DNA from: Dyadobacter sp. CY345
GTDB taxonomy: Bacteria; Bacteroidota; Bacteroidia; Cytophagales; Spirosomataceae
Direction: 5' to 3'
NCBI RefSeq assembly: GCF_021502725.1
Contig: NZ_JAKFFS010000001.1
Span: forward strand, 992,001-1,056,000
Length of the DNA stretch: 64,000 nucleotides
Part shown: positions 43,451-52,106 of the stretch, piece after piece
How the letters are laid out: every line of letters starts with the position of its first letter
How positions within the stretch are numbered: the stretch's first letter is position 1
The notes under the pieces: generated by a model
The model's database searches: none
Told to the model about the DNA's origin: nothing
What the model saw: only the letters and a program-made list of their open reading frames with translations
Made by a program: the position numbers and the translations under genes

Positions 43451-44173
43451 TCAGACGGAAACTTTTTCAAGAAAGTCTTTTCGGAAGTTTTCACCTAACG
43501 ACAGGACTAGCTCTCTGTCGGAATTTTCGGATATGATATTGGTCGTGATCTCCTGATGCGTAAAATATTTCACAGCCTTCAGTGATAGAATATCTTTCTT
43601 ACTGATCCTGCAAAAACGGTCAGGCGGGAGTAAAAGTAAAAGCTGCTCGAAGGAGATATTTTTCAGAGTGATTTCCTGGCCATTCTCCAGATAAGCGATC
43701 TTGTCACGTTTGTCTTTTTCCGCGGAACTGATTAATCGTAACTGCTCGAACGACACCAGAGCTTTTCCCTTGTTGGTATTCAGTTGCATAAATTGCTTTT
43801 CGGCTTTTCCTTTTTCAATCCATTTCGCAGCTTTTAATATTGCTTTTTCCAGTCGCTCTTTTTGTATCGGTTTTCGGATGTAATCCACAGCATCCAGATC
43901 AAAGGCTTCCGCAGCAAACTCTTTGTAAGCGGTTATGAAAATAATCGGTTTTCCTTTTAATAATTGTGCGACTTCCAGGCCATTAAGTCCCGGCATTTCG
44001 ATATCGGTGATACACAGATCGAAATCCAGGTCGGCACTGGCCTGTATAAGTTTCAGCGGATCGTTGAATGCTTTGACTACTTCAAGTCCAGGGATTTGTT
44101 CGCAAAGCATCCGCAAATACGTTAGTCCGGGCAATTCGTCATCCAGCAGCAGACATTTGAGCTTTGTGTTCAA
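43451..44173 (-). CDS. LytTR-family response regulator
   Basis: A 240-aa transcriptional regulator: a REC domain (1-120) with acidic residues Asp11/Asp12, acceptor Asp57 in ITDIEMPGLNG and Lys in IRKPI, and a C-terminal LytTR DNA-binding domain (about 140-238) with the late FCRISKKDILSLKAV segment. The sensor gene ends inside its start by 35 bp, indicating coupled translation. It converges with bphP, 10 bp apart, so it is not in that operon. It is partner to the LytS-like kinase upstream. Confidence 0.93.
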   Translation of the reverse strand: MNTKLKCLLLDDELPGLTYLRMLCEQIPGLEVVKAFNDPLKLIQASADLDFDLCITDIEMPGLNGLEVAQLLKGKPIIFITAYKEFAAEAFDLDAVDYIRKPIQKERLEKAILKAAKWIEKGKAEKQFMQLNTNKGKALVSFEQLRLISSAEKDKRDKIAYLENGQEITLKNISFEQLLLLLPPDRFCRISKKDILSLKAVKYFTHQEITTNIISENSDRELVLSLGENFRKDFLEKVSV

Positions 44174-44909
44174 GCAGGTTAATTTTCAGATGAGCAATGT
44201 ATACGTCATTTTCAATGGTGTGTTCCAGCATATAGTTTGAACGATAAACCAGATCAAGCCTCTTTCTCAGATTATCCTTTCCAAAACCGCTTTTTTCTTT
44301 TTGGAGTATAGGTTTGACGCTAATTTTGTTTGAAACAATTAACGAAAAAGCAGTTTTAGATAGATCAAAAACGATAGAAATGAACGCGTCAGCATTCTGG
44401 ATGTCTGCGTGTTTAAAAGCATTTTCGATCAGGTCTATCGTGATTAAAGGCGCGATAATTTTTGCATTGATCAAGTGGCTGTTCGGATCTATCCTGTTTT
44501 TTATTCGCAAGTCGAATAGCGGACTTACCTTTAGACGATTAATTTCAATCAGGCTTAATGCAAAATCTGTCTCTTCTTTTAGAGAAACATACTCGCAATC
44601 ACTTTCGTAGAGTATATAGTCCAATACACTTGAAAGTTTATCCAAAGCGTAATAACTCTGATAAGCATGTGACTGGATTGAATTCAGGACGTTTTTAAAT
44701 AAATGCGGATTCAGCTTTGACTTGATTGTTTCAAGTTCGAAATTTCCTCTCCGAACATCTGCTTCATCCAGTTTTTCTTTATAAAATCTTTTTTGATGCG
44801 TCTCGTTTTTTAATCTGACGACAAGAAAGGTTATAAATAAAAAGCTTATAATCAGCAGCAGAACCAGTATATAGAGCAGAATGCCAGATATCGCAACAGT
44901 ACTTTCCAT
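44139..44909 (-). CDS. LytS-like sensor histidine kinase
   Basis: The 256-aa kinase starts at the ATG at 44909; the longer frame to 45023 starts inside the upstream beta-barrel gene. One N-terminal transmembrane helix (about 8-30) is followed by a His_kinase domain whose core is LNPHLFKNVLNSIQ (His in NPH), where the usual NPHFLFN is altered to NPHLFKN. An HATPase ends with GFGKDNLRKRL, a glycine-poor G2 box typical of this group. There is no extracellular sensor domain of note. It lies between the beta-barrel gene (14 bp gap) and the LytTR regulator. Confidence 0.88.
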   Translation of the reverse strand: MESTVAISGILLYILVLLLIISFLFITFLVVRLKNETHQKRFYKEKLDEADVRRGNFELETIKSKLNPHLFKNVLNSIQSHAYQSYYALDKLSSVLDYILYESDCEYVSLKEETDFALSLIEINRLKVSPLFDLRIKNRIDPNSHLINAKIIAPLITIDLIENAFKHADIQNADAFISIVFDLSKTAFSLIVSNKISVKPILQKEKSGFGKDNLRKRLDLVYRSNYMLEHTIENDVYIAHLKINLLEHKAQMSAAG

Positions 44910-44923
44910 TCTGCAAATTAAGC

Positions 44924-45511
44924 TCAAAAATGATATCCAACACCAAACCGTATGCCAGCTTCCAACAGCCGTTGTGGACTTCTCGCACTTTCGAAGGGGA
45001 TAACTGCATGTTGCTGCAAACATGGATTTATTGAAAACGTAATCCGTTTGAAGTCGTATTTTCCTCCAATTCCTACTCCAAGGCCAATGCCCGATTGTCT
45101 GTCTACAACATCGGTTTTCTTTTTATTAATCTGAAAGTCTGCTATCAAACCGCCATTTATAAACATATATTTTGCAAAAGTAAAGTTGGCATAAATCGGA
45201 ATGGATATTAATTCCAGGTTTTCTTTTATGGGCGAAATTTTAATATCCGGATAAGATGCGGGAGTTGTAGAAAATTTATATCTGGAATATTCCAAACCCG
45301 TTTCCAGCGCCACCTTTCCGTTTGCTCCGTGTATATACCTAAGTCCGGCAACATTTCCTCCTTTCCCGTCATGGCTTCCGGCGCCCTCCAGACGTTCTTG
45401 AATTAATACTTGGCTGGCGATGCCATAGTTGACAGTAAGTCGGTTAACATTCTGTCCGTAGGAACTAACAACTGAAAACAGAAGAAATAAAATAACGTAG
45501 TGATTTTTCAT
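44924..45511 (-). CDS. Outer-membrane beta-barrel protein
   Basis: A 195-aa protein with a signal peptide (about 1-19, ending SSYGQ). Alternating hydrophobic strands such as LISIPIYANFTF and RFGVGYHF follow, ending in a C-terminal Phe that fits recognition by the BAM machinery. It is a small porin-like or adhesin-like barrel of eight strands, by length. As the first gene of an operon with a LytS kinase and a LytTR regulator it may be the surface input or target; this is an inference. Confidence 0.82.
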   Translation of the reverse strand: MKNHYVILFLLFSVVSSYGQNVNRLTVNYGIASQVLIQERLEGAGSHDGKGGNVAGLRYIHGANGKVALETGLEYSRYKFSTTPASYPDIKISPIKENLELISIPIYANFTFAKYMFINGGLIADFQINKKKTDVVDRQSGIGLGVGIGGKYDFKRITFSINPCLQQHAVIPFESARSPQRLLEAGIRFGVGYHF

Positions 45512-45655
45512 GTGATAAGTTATGGCTAATTTTAGAGAGTTACTTGGAAACTATTCAAGTTACATAATGCTTGTAAATTAAACGAAAAAGCTGCACGAAT
45601 TAATAAATGCATGATTTATTGTTTAGAATAATTATAATTAACAGGTTTAGGTTAG

Positions 45656-45663
45656 TACATTTG
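45656..45663 (+). promoter_or_regulatory. -7 promoter element of the merR gene
   Basis: TACATTTG is a perfect match 18 bp before the ATG at 45681, giving an 11-nt leader. No clear -33 box. Confidence 0.5.
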
Positions 45664-45680
45664 CTGATACCCGGATTGAT

Positions 45681-46013
45681 ATGGAACCCAACACAAAACT
45701 TTATTATGACACAAATGAAGTAGCCGCCATCGTGGGCTGCGAGGCTTCTGCGTTACGTTTCTGGGAAAAGAAATTTCCGCAACTGGCTCCGAAAAGAGAC
45801 TCAAGAAACCGCCGGAGATATACCGAACGCGACATTGAAGTGATCCGGAAAATCATGCACCAGAAGGATAAACAGGGGAGAACAATTAATGGAGCGAGGG
45901 AGCAGCTTCGGCGAAAAGAAGAATCTCAATTATTGATATACCGGCTGACCAGAGTCAGGCAGTTTCTTGCTGAATTTCGCGATGCACTGTCGACACCGGA
46001 AAAGCCGGATTAA
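45681..46013 (+). CDS. MerR-family transcriptional regulator
   Basis: A compact 110-aa MerR-type helix-turn-helix protein. The winged helix opens LYYDTNEVAAIVGCEASALRFWE, followed by the RRRYTERDIEVIRKI wing and helix. A short coiled-coil dimer segment (KEESQLLIYRLTRVRQFL) ends it, with no effector domain. This form is common in Bacteroidota, with unknown ligand. It is 13 bp upstream of an M28 peptidase, so they probably share a transcript driven by the promoter at 45656. Confidence 0.88.
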   Translation: MEPNTKLYYDTNEVAAIVGCEASALRFWEKKFPQLAPKRDSRNRRRYTERDIEVIRKIMHQKDKQGRTINGAREQLRRKEESQLLIYRLTRVRQFLAEFRDALSTPEKPD

Positions 46014-46026
46014 GCTTTTATTTGAA

Positions 46027-47256
46027 ATGAAAATAACATTTTTTTCCATCGCGCTGATATTCGCAGCAAATAATCTTGTTCAGGCGCAGAAAATTGCGGC
46101 GTCTGATATTAAAAAACATATTGATATTCTCGCATCGGATGCGTTTGAGGGCAGAGGAACTGCGACGCTGGGTGAAATTAAATCGGCAAATTATATAGCT
46201 GATCTGTTCAAAAAATCCGGTTTAAAACCTGCGGGGACAAATGACACCTATTTCCAGCCATTTCAACTCACAGCCGGAGTGGATGGCGTTGCCCACCAGA
46301 TGACGGCCAGAAATGTGGTTGGATTTTTAGATAATGGTGCTAAAAAAACAATTGTAATTGGCGGTCATTTTGATCATTTGGGAAAAGGATATCAAAGTGG
46401 TTCTCTGTCGCCAGACAGTAGAAACTATATCCACAATGGCGCGGACGATAATGCTTCCGGCACTGCGGGTGTGATCGAACTGGCCAAATATTTTTCCTCA
46501 AATCAAACCAGGGAAAAGCATAATTTTCTGTTCATTGCTTTTTCGGCGGAGGAATTGGGACTTCTAGGTTCGAAAAATTACACAGAATCGCCGACCATTC
46601 CGCTAGCTTCTATTTCAGCCATGATCAATATGGACATGATCGGTAGATTAAGTGATGAGAAAGGTTTGATTATTTCCGGATGGGGGACGAGCCCTGCATG
46701 GGGGAAAATAGTTCCTGATCTTGCCAAAAAGCAAAATATGAAATTCACGATTGATTCTTCGGGTGTTGGTGCGTCTGATCATACGTCGTTTTACTTAAAA
46801 AATATCCCGGTACTTCAATTTTTCACCGGAACACACAGCGATTATCATAAAATCAGCGACGATGCTGAAAAAATCAATTCCGAAGGAGAAGCTAAAATTT
46901 TGAATCTTATTGCTGCTATCGTTGAGAATCTTGATAATGAGCAGACTGAGCCGGAATTTCTTACAGCCGGCAATCCGCACCAGGGCGCTACAACGTCCAA
47001 TTTTAAAGTTACGCTGGGCGTTATGCCGGATTATAGTTTTTCCGGAAAAGGTCTAAAAGTAGATGCAGTATCCAAGGCCCGTCCTGCCGAAATTGCTGGA
47101 ATTATGGCTGGGGATGTCATCACGAAGTTGGCAGGTAAAAACATTAATTCGATTTACGACTACATGGAAGTGCTTGGTGCCCATGAAAAAGGTCAGCAGG
47201 TAGAAGCTGAATTATTAAGAGGCACCGAAAAAAAAGTTGTCAAGGTTACTTTTTGA
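46027..47256 (+). CDS. M28-family zinc aminopeptidase with PDZ domain
   Basis: A 409-aa exported peptidase from the ATG at 46027, where MKITFFSIALIF-VQAQ is a signal peptide. The M28 di-zinc site is complete: GGHFDHLG, GADDNASG, FSAEELGLLG and SDHTSF with a late HSDYHK. A C-terminal PDZ domain (about 325-409) binds substrate or partners. It would remove N-terminal amino acids from peptides in the periplasm. It follows the MerR gene by 13 bp. Confidence 0.93.
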   Translation: MKITFFSIALIFAANNLVQAQKIAASDIKKHIDILASDAFEGRGTATLGEIKSANYIADLFKKSGLKPAGTNDTYFQPFQLTAGVDGVAHQMTARNVVGFLDNGAKKTIVIGGHFDHLGKGYQSGSLSPDSRNYIHNGADDNASGTAGVIELAKYFSSNQTREKHNFLFIAFSAEELGLLGSKNYTESPTIPLASISAMINMDMIGRLSDEKGLIISGWGTSPAWGKIVPDLAKKQNMKFTIDSSGVGASDHTSFYLKNIPVLQFFTGTHSDYHKISDDAEKINSEGEAKILNLIAAIVENLDNEQTEPEFLTAGNPHQGATTSNFKVTLGVMPDYSFSGKGLKVDAVSKARPAEIAGIMAGDVITKLAGKNINSIYDYMEVLGAHEKGQQVEAELLRGTEKKVVKVTF

Positions 47257-47364
47257 AAGTAAGTTTTTTTGAATAACAGAAGTCTGATAAGTAAAAATGA
47301 GAAGATCTGGTATCCGAGACCTGGTCTTTTTACTTTTTTACGGTTAAGCGTTCACAGTTTTTAA

Positions 47365-47877
47365 TCAGGCTTCGATAGCGCCACGTTTTCCCAGCTCAAT
47401 CACTTCCATCTGCGAGATCAAACCTTCGTGTAAATTGAAACGAAGAAGTGTCCGTATCTTATGAAAGCCTTCTCGCCCGGCAGCGCCCGGATTAATGTAA
47501 AGCATGTTTTTCAAATCTTTGTCACGGATAACACGCAAAATATGAGAATGTCCGCAGATGAAAATATCAGGCGTGTCGTTTTTCAATGTTGGCATAACAG
47601 CAGGGTTATAGCGCGGCGGAGCTCCGCCAATATGCGTCATCCAGATACGAAACCCTTCCAGTTCGAAAAACAAATTTTCCTGTGTTCGTACCTGTATTGA
47701 CTTGTCGTCGATATTTCCGAAGACAATCCTGGTCGGCTTAAAAGCTTCCAATTGTTCAATTATTGCTAGTGAACCAATATCGCCTGCATGCCATACTTCG
47801 TCGCAGTTGGCAAAATATTCAAAAATGCGGGGATCAAGATATCCATGGGTGTCAGAAAGCAAACCTATACTTTTCAT
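47365..47877 (-). CDS. YfcE-type metallophosphoesterase
   Basis: A 170-aa calcineurin-like phosphodiesterase. The metal site is seen in SDTHG (Asp9, His11), HAGDIGS (His30, Asp33), FGNIDD, and CGHSH near residue 117, followed by NPGA. The family cleaves phosphodiester bonds in small molecules; the physiological substrate is often unknown. It is monocistronic, convergent with the peptidase gene across 108 bp. Confidence 0.9.
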   Translation of the reverse strand: MKSIGLLSDTHGYLDPRIFEYFANCDEVWHAGDIGSLAIIEQLEAFKPTRIVFGNIDDKSIQVRTQENLFFELEGFRIWMTHIGGAPPRYNPAVMPTLKNDTPDIFICGHSHILRVIRDKDLKNMLYINPGAAGREGFHKIRTLLRFNLHEGLISQMEVIELGKRGAIEA

Positions 47878-48214
47878 TTATGTCTTCGAACTATCTGTGT
47901 ACTTGGTGTTTAGGCTTTAATAATTTAAATTATGCCGGTTACACATCAAAAAATGCAGAAAACGGTCACGTCATAAAGCCCCACAAATTAAGTAATTATT
48001 ATTTTAATAATTTTAATGTCACCATTTGTTGCAAAAGTGTACATTTGTAAAATCTGCATGCCTTAATAAAAGTTAAAAGATTATTGAATGGTTACAAAAA
48101 ATGTTAAAAACTAAATTTTTAGTTGTATTTAACATCTTGATTTTATAATATTGTGGAGTCCAATATTGATAAAAGTGCCCTCTTTACTTATTCACCTTAA
48201 CTTATCTATTAGCC
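47878..48214. other. Intergenic control region with a promoter box
   Basis: A 337-bp AT-rich gap, divergent promoters expected. TACATTTG at 48040-48047 is a perfect -7 box on the plus strand (transcription start near 48054, leader about 160 nt to the receptor gene). No gene or hairpin is apparent. Confidence 0.6.
48040..48047 (+). promoter_or_regulatory. -7 promoter element of the receptor operon
   Basis: Perfect TAnnTTTG (TACATTTG) upstream of the TonB-receptor-like gene; the -33 box is ambiguous. Confidence 0.4.
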
Positions 48215-51019
48215 TTGAAAAAATCCTTACTTCTACTCTTTTGTAGTCTCATTTGCCTTGCCTCCTATGGTCAGAGCACGGGACGTTTTACCATGAAAGG
48301 AATTGTCGGCGACACCGCCGGGGTTGGTCTGCCCGAAGCTACCGTGATGCTTCTTCTTCCGAAAGATTCTTCTCTTGTCAATTTTGGTCGAACCGGCAAA
48401 GACGGTTCTTTTGAATTCAAAAATCTGCGAAGAATTTCTTATCTGCTTAAAGTTTCTTATGTAGGTTATCTTCCTTACCAGCAAAATGTTACGCCAAACG
48501 ATGGAGATGTCACAAATGTTGGTAAGCTTGGGATGAAGTTCCTGAATCAGGATTTATACGAGGTGGTGATTAAGACGGCCCGGGCACCGTTAAGTATCCG
48601 CGGTGATACAGTTGAATACGATCCAAAAGCATTTAAAGTGCCGCCTGGATCTACCGTAGAGGACCTTATCAGGAAGCTTCCAGGTATGCAAGTAGATGCC
48701 GATGGAAACATCAAGGCACAAGGCGAAGAAGTCAAACGTGTGACGGTGGACGGTAAGCGCTTTTTTGGTGACGATCCTAAAATGGCAACAAAAAATCTTC
48801 CGGCAGAAGCAATTAATAAAGTACAAGTTTTTAATGGAAAGACAGAGCAGTCCAAAGTCACGGGTGTTGATGATGGAAAACGTGAAAAAACAGTCAATCT
48901 GGAATTAAAAGACAGCCACAAAAAGGGTGGTTTCGGAAAGGCGGTGGCGGGAGTCGGGACGGATTCCAGGGCAGAGGGCAAGGTCAGTTATAATCGGTTT
49001 GATGACAAACAGCAATTTTCGGTACTCGGTTTCGGGAACAATACCAATCAGTCGGGAATTGCAAGAAATGATTATCAGGATTTCAAAGGAAGTCAGTCCT
49101 TCAATTGGGGAGATGATGGGGATTTCGGATTTTCCGGCGGGATACGATATTTCGGAGGGGAGGGAGACGGTATTACCATTTCGCCGAGTTATGGCAGCGG
49201 TTCTCCCGGATTTACGAAGAACTGGGCTGGGGGAGCCAATTATAACTATGATACTAAAAAAACAAAAGTTAGCACGAGTTATTTTTACAATTCCACCGAC
49301 GCAGTTATGGATGTGATGTCCAGTCGCGATAACTTTTTAAACAACAGTACCTTTAAGTCAACTGATAAAAATCTTACAAAAACGTTCAGCGGTAATCACA
49401 GGCCAAGTTTCCGTTTAGAGAAAGTTCTGGATTCGTTGAACACGATCATTTTGATCAGTAATTCGCGGATCAACAACGGTGATACCGACTACAATAGTTT
49501 TCAGCAATATCGTCGCGGTGGAGATACCTTATCGAACCAGTCAACGATTGACAACGCAAGTTTATATAATTCGTTTGCCATGTCGAACCTGCTTTTATAC
49601 CGGCATAAGTTTAAAAAGAAGGGAAGGAATTTCGCGGCGAGCGTTGGGTACAATATCAATAATTCAGACGGAAGTTCACGTTTGAATTCCATCAATGAAT
49701 TTTTCCTTGATCCTTCCAATAATAGTTCAATCAATCAGCAAAACGAGACGGAAAGCAAGCGAAATCAGTTTAAAGGAAGTTTGTCTTTTATTGAACCGTT
49801 TGCCAAAAAGTTTTACTGGGAAACGTTTTACAATTTTAGTTTACGGAAAGATGAGGTCGATCGGAATGTATTTGATGTGAAGGACAATGTTCTTCAGACT
49901 AATCAGTTTTTGACGCGTTATTATACAAATGATTTTACTTACAACCGAATCGGATCAAGTGTTCGTTATTCGAATAAGGGGTTGAATATTTCACTTGGCC
50001 TGGCAGCGCAGCAATTTGATTTAAAAGGAAAATTCGGACAGGATCAATCTTCAACCAGTTTCTCACATGTGGACAGATCGTTTTTCAAAGTGACTCCAAA
50101 TGTGACGTTGAATTATGATTTAAAACAGAACCGCTATTTATTTATGGAATATGGTCTGTCTGTCCAGGAGCCTACAATCGCTGATCTCCAACCCGTGGTA
50201 GACAACAGCAATCCGTTGAATATTGTGGAAGGAAACCCGAATCTTATTCCACAATCTAACCATCACGTTTTTGCAGGTTATAATATGTTCAACCCTGCCA
50301 GTTTTACAAACATTTATGTTAACGTTAATTACAGCTATAATGTCGATCAGATTGTTTACAATAAAACGATTGACGAAAATCTGATCACGACAACCAAACC
50401 CATGAACATTTCAGGTGGGAAAAATTACGGAAGTTATGTTTATCTGGGTTTTCCGCTTAAAAAAACGAAGGTATCTATGAACGTAAATGCAGGGATTAAT
50501 TTTAGCAATAATCCGATTTACATTAATAACGTTATTAATAAAACAAAAACGGATGCGTACAATTTTGGCGCCCGTCTGGATATAACGCCAAGTGATATTT
50601 TTACTCTGTATGCGAACGCCAACTGGAACATTGCGGATACCCGATATTCAATAAATACAAATCAGAATCAGAAGGTTGTTAACTCAACCTACGGTGCGGA
50701 TATGAATGTTAAAATGCCAAAGGAGATTTATTTCAACGCCCGTTTTAATTACAATAGTTACGTCAATAATCAGTTTGGGTTTGATCAAAAACAGCCGATC
50801 CTTAACCTTGCAGTCTATAAGATTGTATTGAAAAACAAGCGTGGTGAGGTTCGTCTAACCGCATACGATGTATTTAAAAGAAACCTCGGGATTTCGCAAT
50901 CGGCAACTTCCAACTATTATATGGAAACCAGGACGAAAACACTTTCGCGGTATTTTATGCTGAGTTTTACCTACAACATGAGGGGAATGTCAGCATCGGT
51001 AAAACGCAGCAATTATTAA
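48215..51019 (+). CDS. TonB-dependent receptor-like outer-membrane beta-barrel protein
   Basis: A 934-aa outer-membrane protein. A signal peptide (1-19) and a CarboxypepD_reg-like domain (about 25-105) precede a plug-like region with GSTVEDLIRKLPGMQVDADG (about 145-165) and VTVDGKRFFGDD. The rest is beta-barrel (about 240-934). It starts with TTG at 48215, chosen because MKKSLLLLFCSL is an uninterrupted signal peptide. It likely imports or exports a polymer or peptide. The GLPGLI gene follows by 21 bp, a pairing that is common in this phylum. Confidence 0.85.
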   Translation: MKKSLLLLFCSLICLASYGQSTGRFTMKGIVGDTAGVGLPEATVMLLLPKDSSLVNFGRTGKDGSFEFKNLRRISYLLKVSYVGYLPYQQNVTPNDGDVTNVGKLGMKFLNQDLYEVVIKTARAPLSIRGDTVEYDPKAFKVPPGSTVEDLIRKLPGMQVDADGNIKAQGEEVKRVTVDGKRFFGDDPKMATKNLPAEAINKVQVFNGKTEQSKVTGVDDGKREKTVNLELKDSHKKGGFGKAVAGVGTDSRAEGKVSYNRFDDKQQFSVLGFGNNTNQSGIARNDYQDFKGSQSFNWGDDGDFGFSGGIRYFGGEGDGITISPSYGSGSPGFTKNWAGGANYNYDTKKTKVSTSYFYNSTDAVMDVMSSRDNFLNNSTFKSTDKNLTKTFSGNHRPSFRLEKVLDSLNTIILISNSRINNGDTDYNSFQQYRRGGDTLSNQSTIDNASLYNSFAMSNLLLYRHKFKKKGRNFAASVGYNINNSDGSSRLNSINEFFLDPSNNSSINQQNETESKRNQFKGSLSFIEPFAKKFYWETFYNFSLRKDEVDRNVFDVKDNVLQTNQFLTRYYTNDFTYNRIGSSVRYSNKGLNISLGLAAQQFDLKGKFGQDQSSTSFSHVDRSFFKVTPNVTLNYDLKQNRYLFMEYGLSVQEPTIADLQPVVDNSNPLNIVEGNPNLIPQSNHHVFAGYNMFNPASFTNIYVNVNYSYNVDQIVYNKTIDENLITTTKPMNISGGKNYGSYVYLGFPLKKTKVSMNVNAGINFSNNPIYINNVINKTKTDAYNFGARLDITPSDIFTLYANANWNIADTRYSINTNQNQKVVNSTYGADMNVKMPKEIYFNARFNYNSYVNNQFGFDQKQPILNLAVYKIVLKNKRGEVRLTAYDVFKRNLGISQSATSNYYMETRTKTLSRYFMLSFTYNMRGMSASVKRSNY

Positions 51020-51040
51020 TCTGAAAAAAGGAACAGCTAC

Positions 51041-51799
51041 ATGAACTTTCCAAAATACAATCTGATGAGACTACTTGCTATCATGCTGTCTTTGTCATTT
51101 TCGACAGCTTTTGCACAGAAAATGGAGGGCGAAATTACTTATGAAAAGGTCACGGCATGGCCAAAACTTTATGGCACACTGACCTACATGAGCAATGAGG
51201 AAAGAGACCGTATCAAGCAGACCTGGGGAGACGATGAATCCAAGCAGGAGATGCGGCTTTTGTTCAATGGCCAGAAAAGTTTTTATACCAGCTCAAAACA
51301 TTTGGATAATGATGCTGGCTGGTCCTGGAATGAGAAAGAGTACAAACTTTATCGTGATATGGAGACTGAAAAACGGACGGATATTATTGAAATGTTGGGC
51401 AAGATTTACATCGTTGAAGATTCTGTAAGAGCGCCTAAATGGAAGATTATGAATAAGATAAAAGAAATTGGGGGATATATGTGCATGATGGCTGTAACGG
51501 AAGATACTGTCAAAAAGCAAAAAATAACTGCATGGTTTGCCGATAATATTCCGCTAGGTGTTGGGCCGGATTTGTATGGGGGACTTCCGGGAATGATTCT
51601 CGAACTTGATATTAATGACGGTATCGTGGTAACAACGGCGAAGAAAATAGAGATGAAGCCGATTACGGATGATATTGAGGTGCCAAAGAAAATTAAAGGA
51701 AGAAAAATCAACGAACAGCAGTATAATACCTTAGTGGCAAACCATGTAAGAGACAGTTTTAAAGCGCGCCGGGCATTTTTCTGGACGATGCCATACTAG
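51041..51799 (+). CDS. GLPGLI-family protein
   Basis: A 252-aa exported protein with a signal peptide (about 1-25, ending TAFAQ). The name-giving motif is present as GGLPGMILEL (about 182-191), and the flanking TAWFADNIPLGVGP is also typical. The family's function is unknown; it often accompanies a beta-barrel receptor as here. The receptor ends 21 bp upstream, so the two are co-transcribed. It may be a partner in the periplasm. Confident in family, not role. Confidence 0.85.
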   Translation: MNFPKYNLMRLLAIMLSLSFSTAFAQKMEGEITYEKVTAWPKLYGTLTYMSNEERDRIKQTWGDDESKQEMRLLFNGQKSFYTSSKHLDNDAGWSWNEKEYKLYRDMETEKRTDIIEMLGKIYIVEDSVRAPKWKIMNKIKEIGGYMCMMAVTEDTVKKQKITAWFADNIPLGVGPDLYGGLPGMILELDINDGIVVTTAKKIEMKPITDDIEVPKKIKGRKINEQQYNTLVANHVRDSFKARRAFFWTMPY

Positions 51800-52106
51800 G
51801 GAAAGGTTTATACTATTATGATTTATTAACAAAAGAAAAAGTTTGGGCGTCTGAAATAAATCTTTGTTTTTGTACCTTTGCGGTCTGAAAGTGAAAGGTA
51901 ACAGATTGCTTTACTAAGCATTATCTCATCTGACACTGAGGTAATGCTTATTTTTTTAGAGATTCGCAAGCCTGTTTTTGCATTCAAGTAATAATTGGAT
52001 GCATTGTAATGAAAAGTTGTAATGGAGCTGGCACGGTTTTCTCCTTGTATTAACCTTAAACTATGTCGAACTTTAAATTGTATTATTTTTATAACCCTGA
52101 ATAACT
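51800..52106. other. Intergenic region with a promoter and hairpin
   Basis: A 307-bp gap upstream of the ompA-like gene. It holds a perfect -7 box and a terminator-like hairpin 35-77 bp downstream of it, described as a possible small RNA or attenuator. The remaining 150 bp before the OmpA start is plain AT-rich sequence. Confidence 0.6.
51873..51957 (+). ncRNA. Possible small RNA or attenuator upstream of the OmpA gene
   Basis: TACCTTTG (51873-51880) is a perfect -7 box, with TCTG 19 bp upstream. The transcript from about 51887 would run to a stem, taagcatta/tctca (51915-51928) with tgag/g/taatgctta (51937-51950), followed by seven Ts. Either it is an independent ~70-nt RNA or a leader in which this terminator attenuates ompA. 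No known RNA family is recognised. Confidence 0.4.

Noticed and set aside
52029-52045. Sigma-54-like promoter (TGGCACGG then TTTTC) upstream of the OmpA gene
   Set aside because: The -12 half lacks the invariant GC of TTGCW, so only the -24 half matches.
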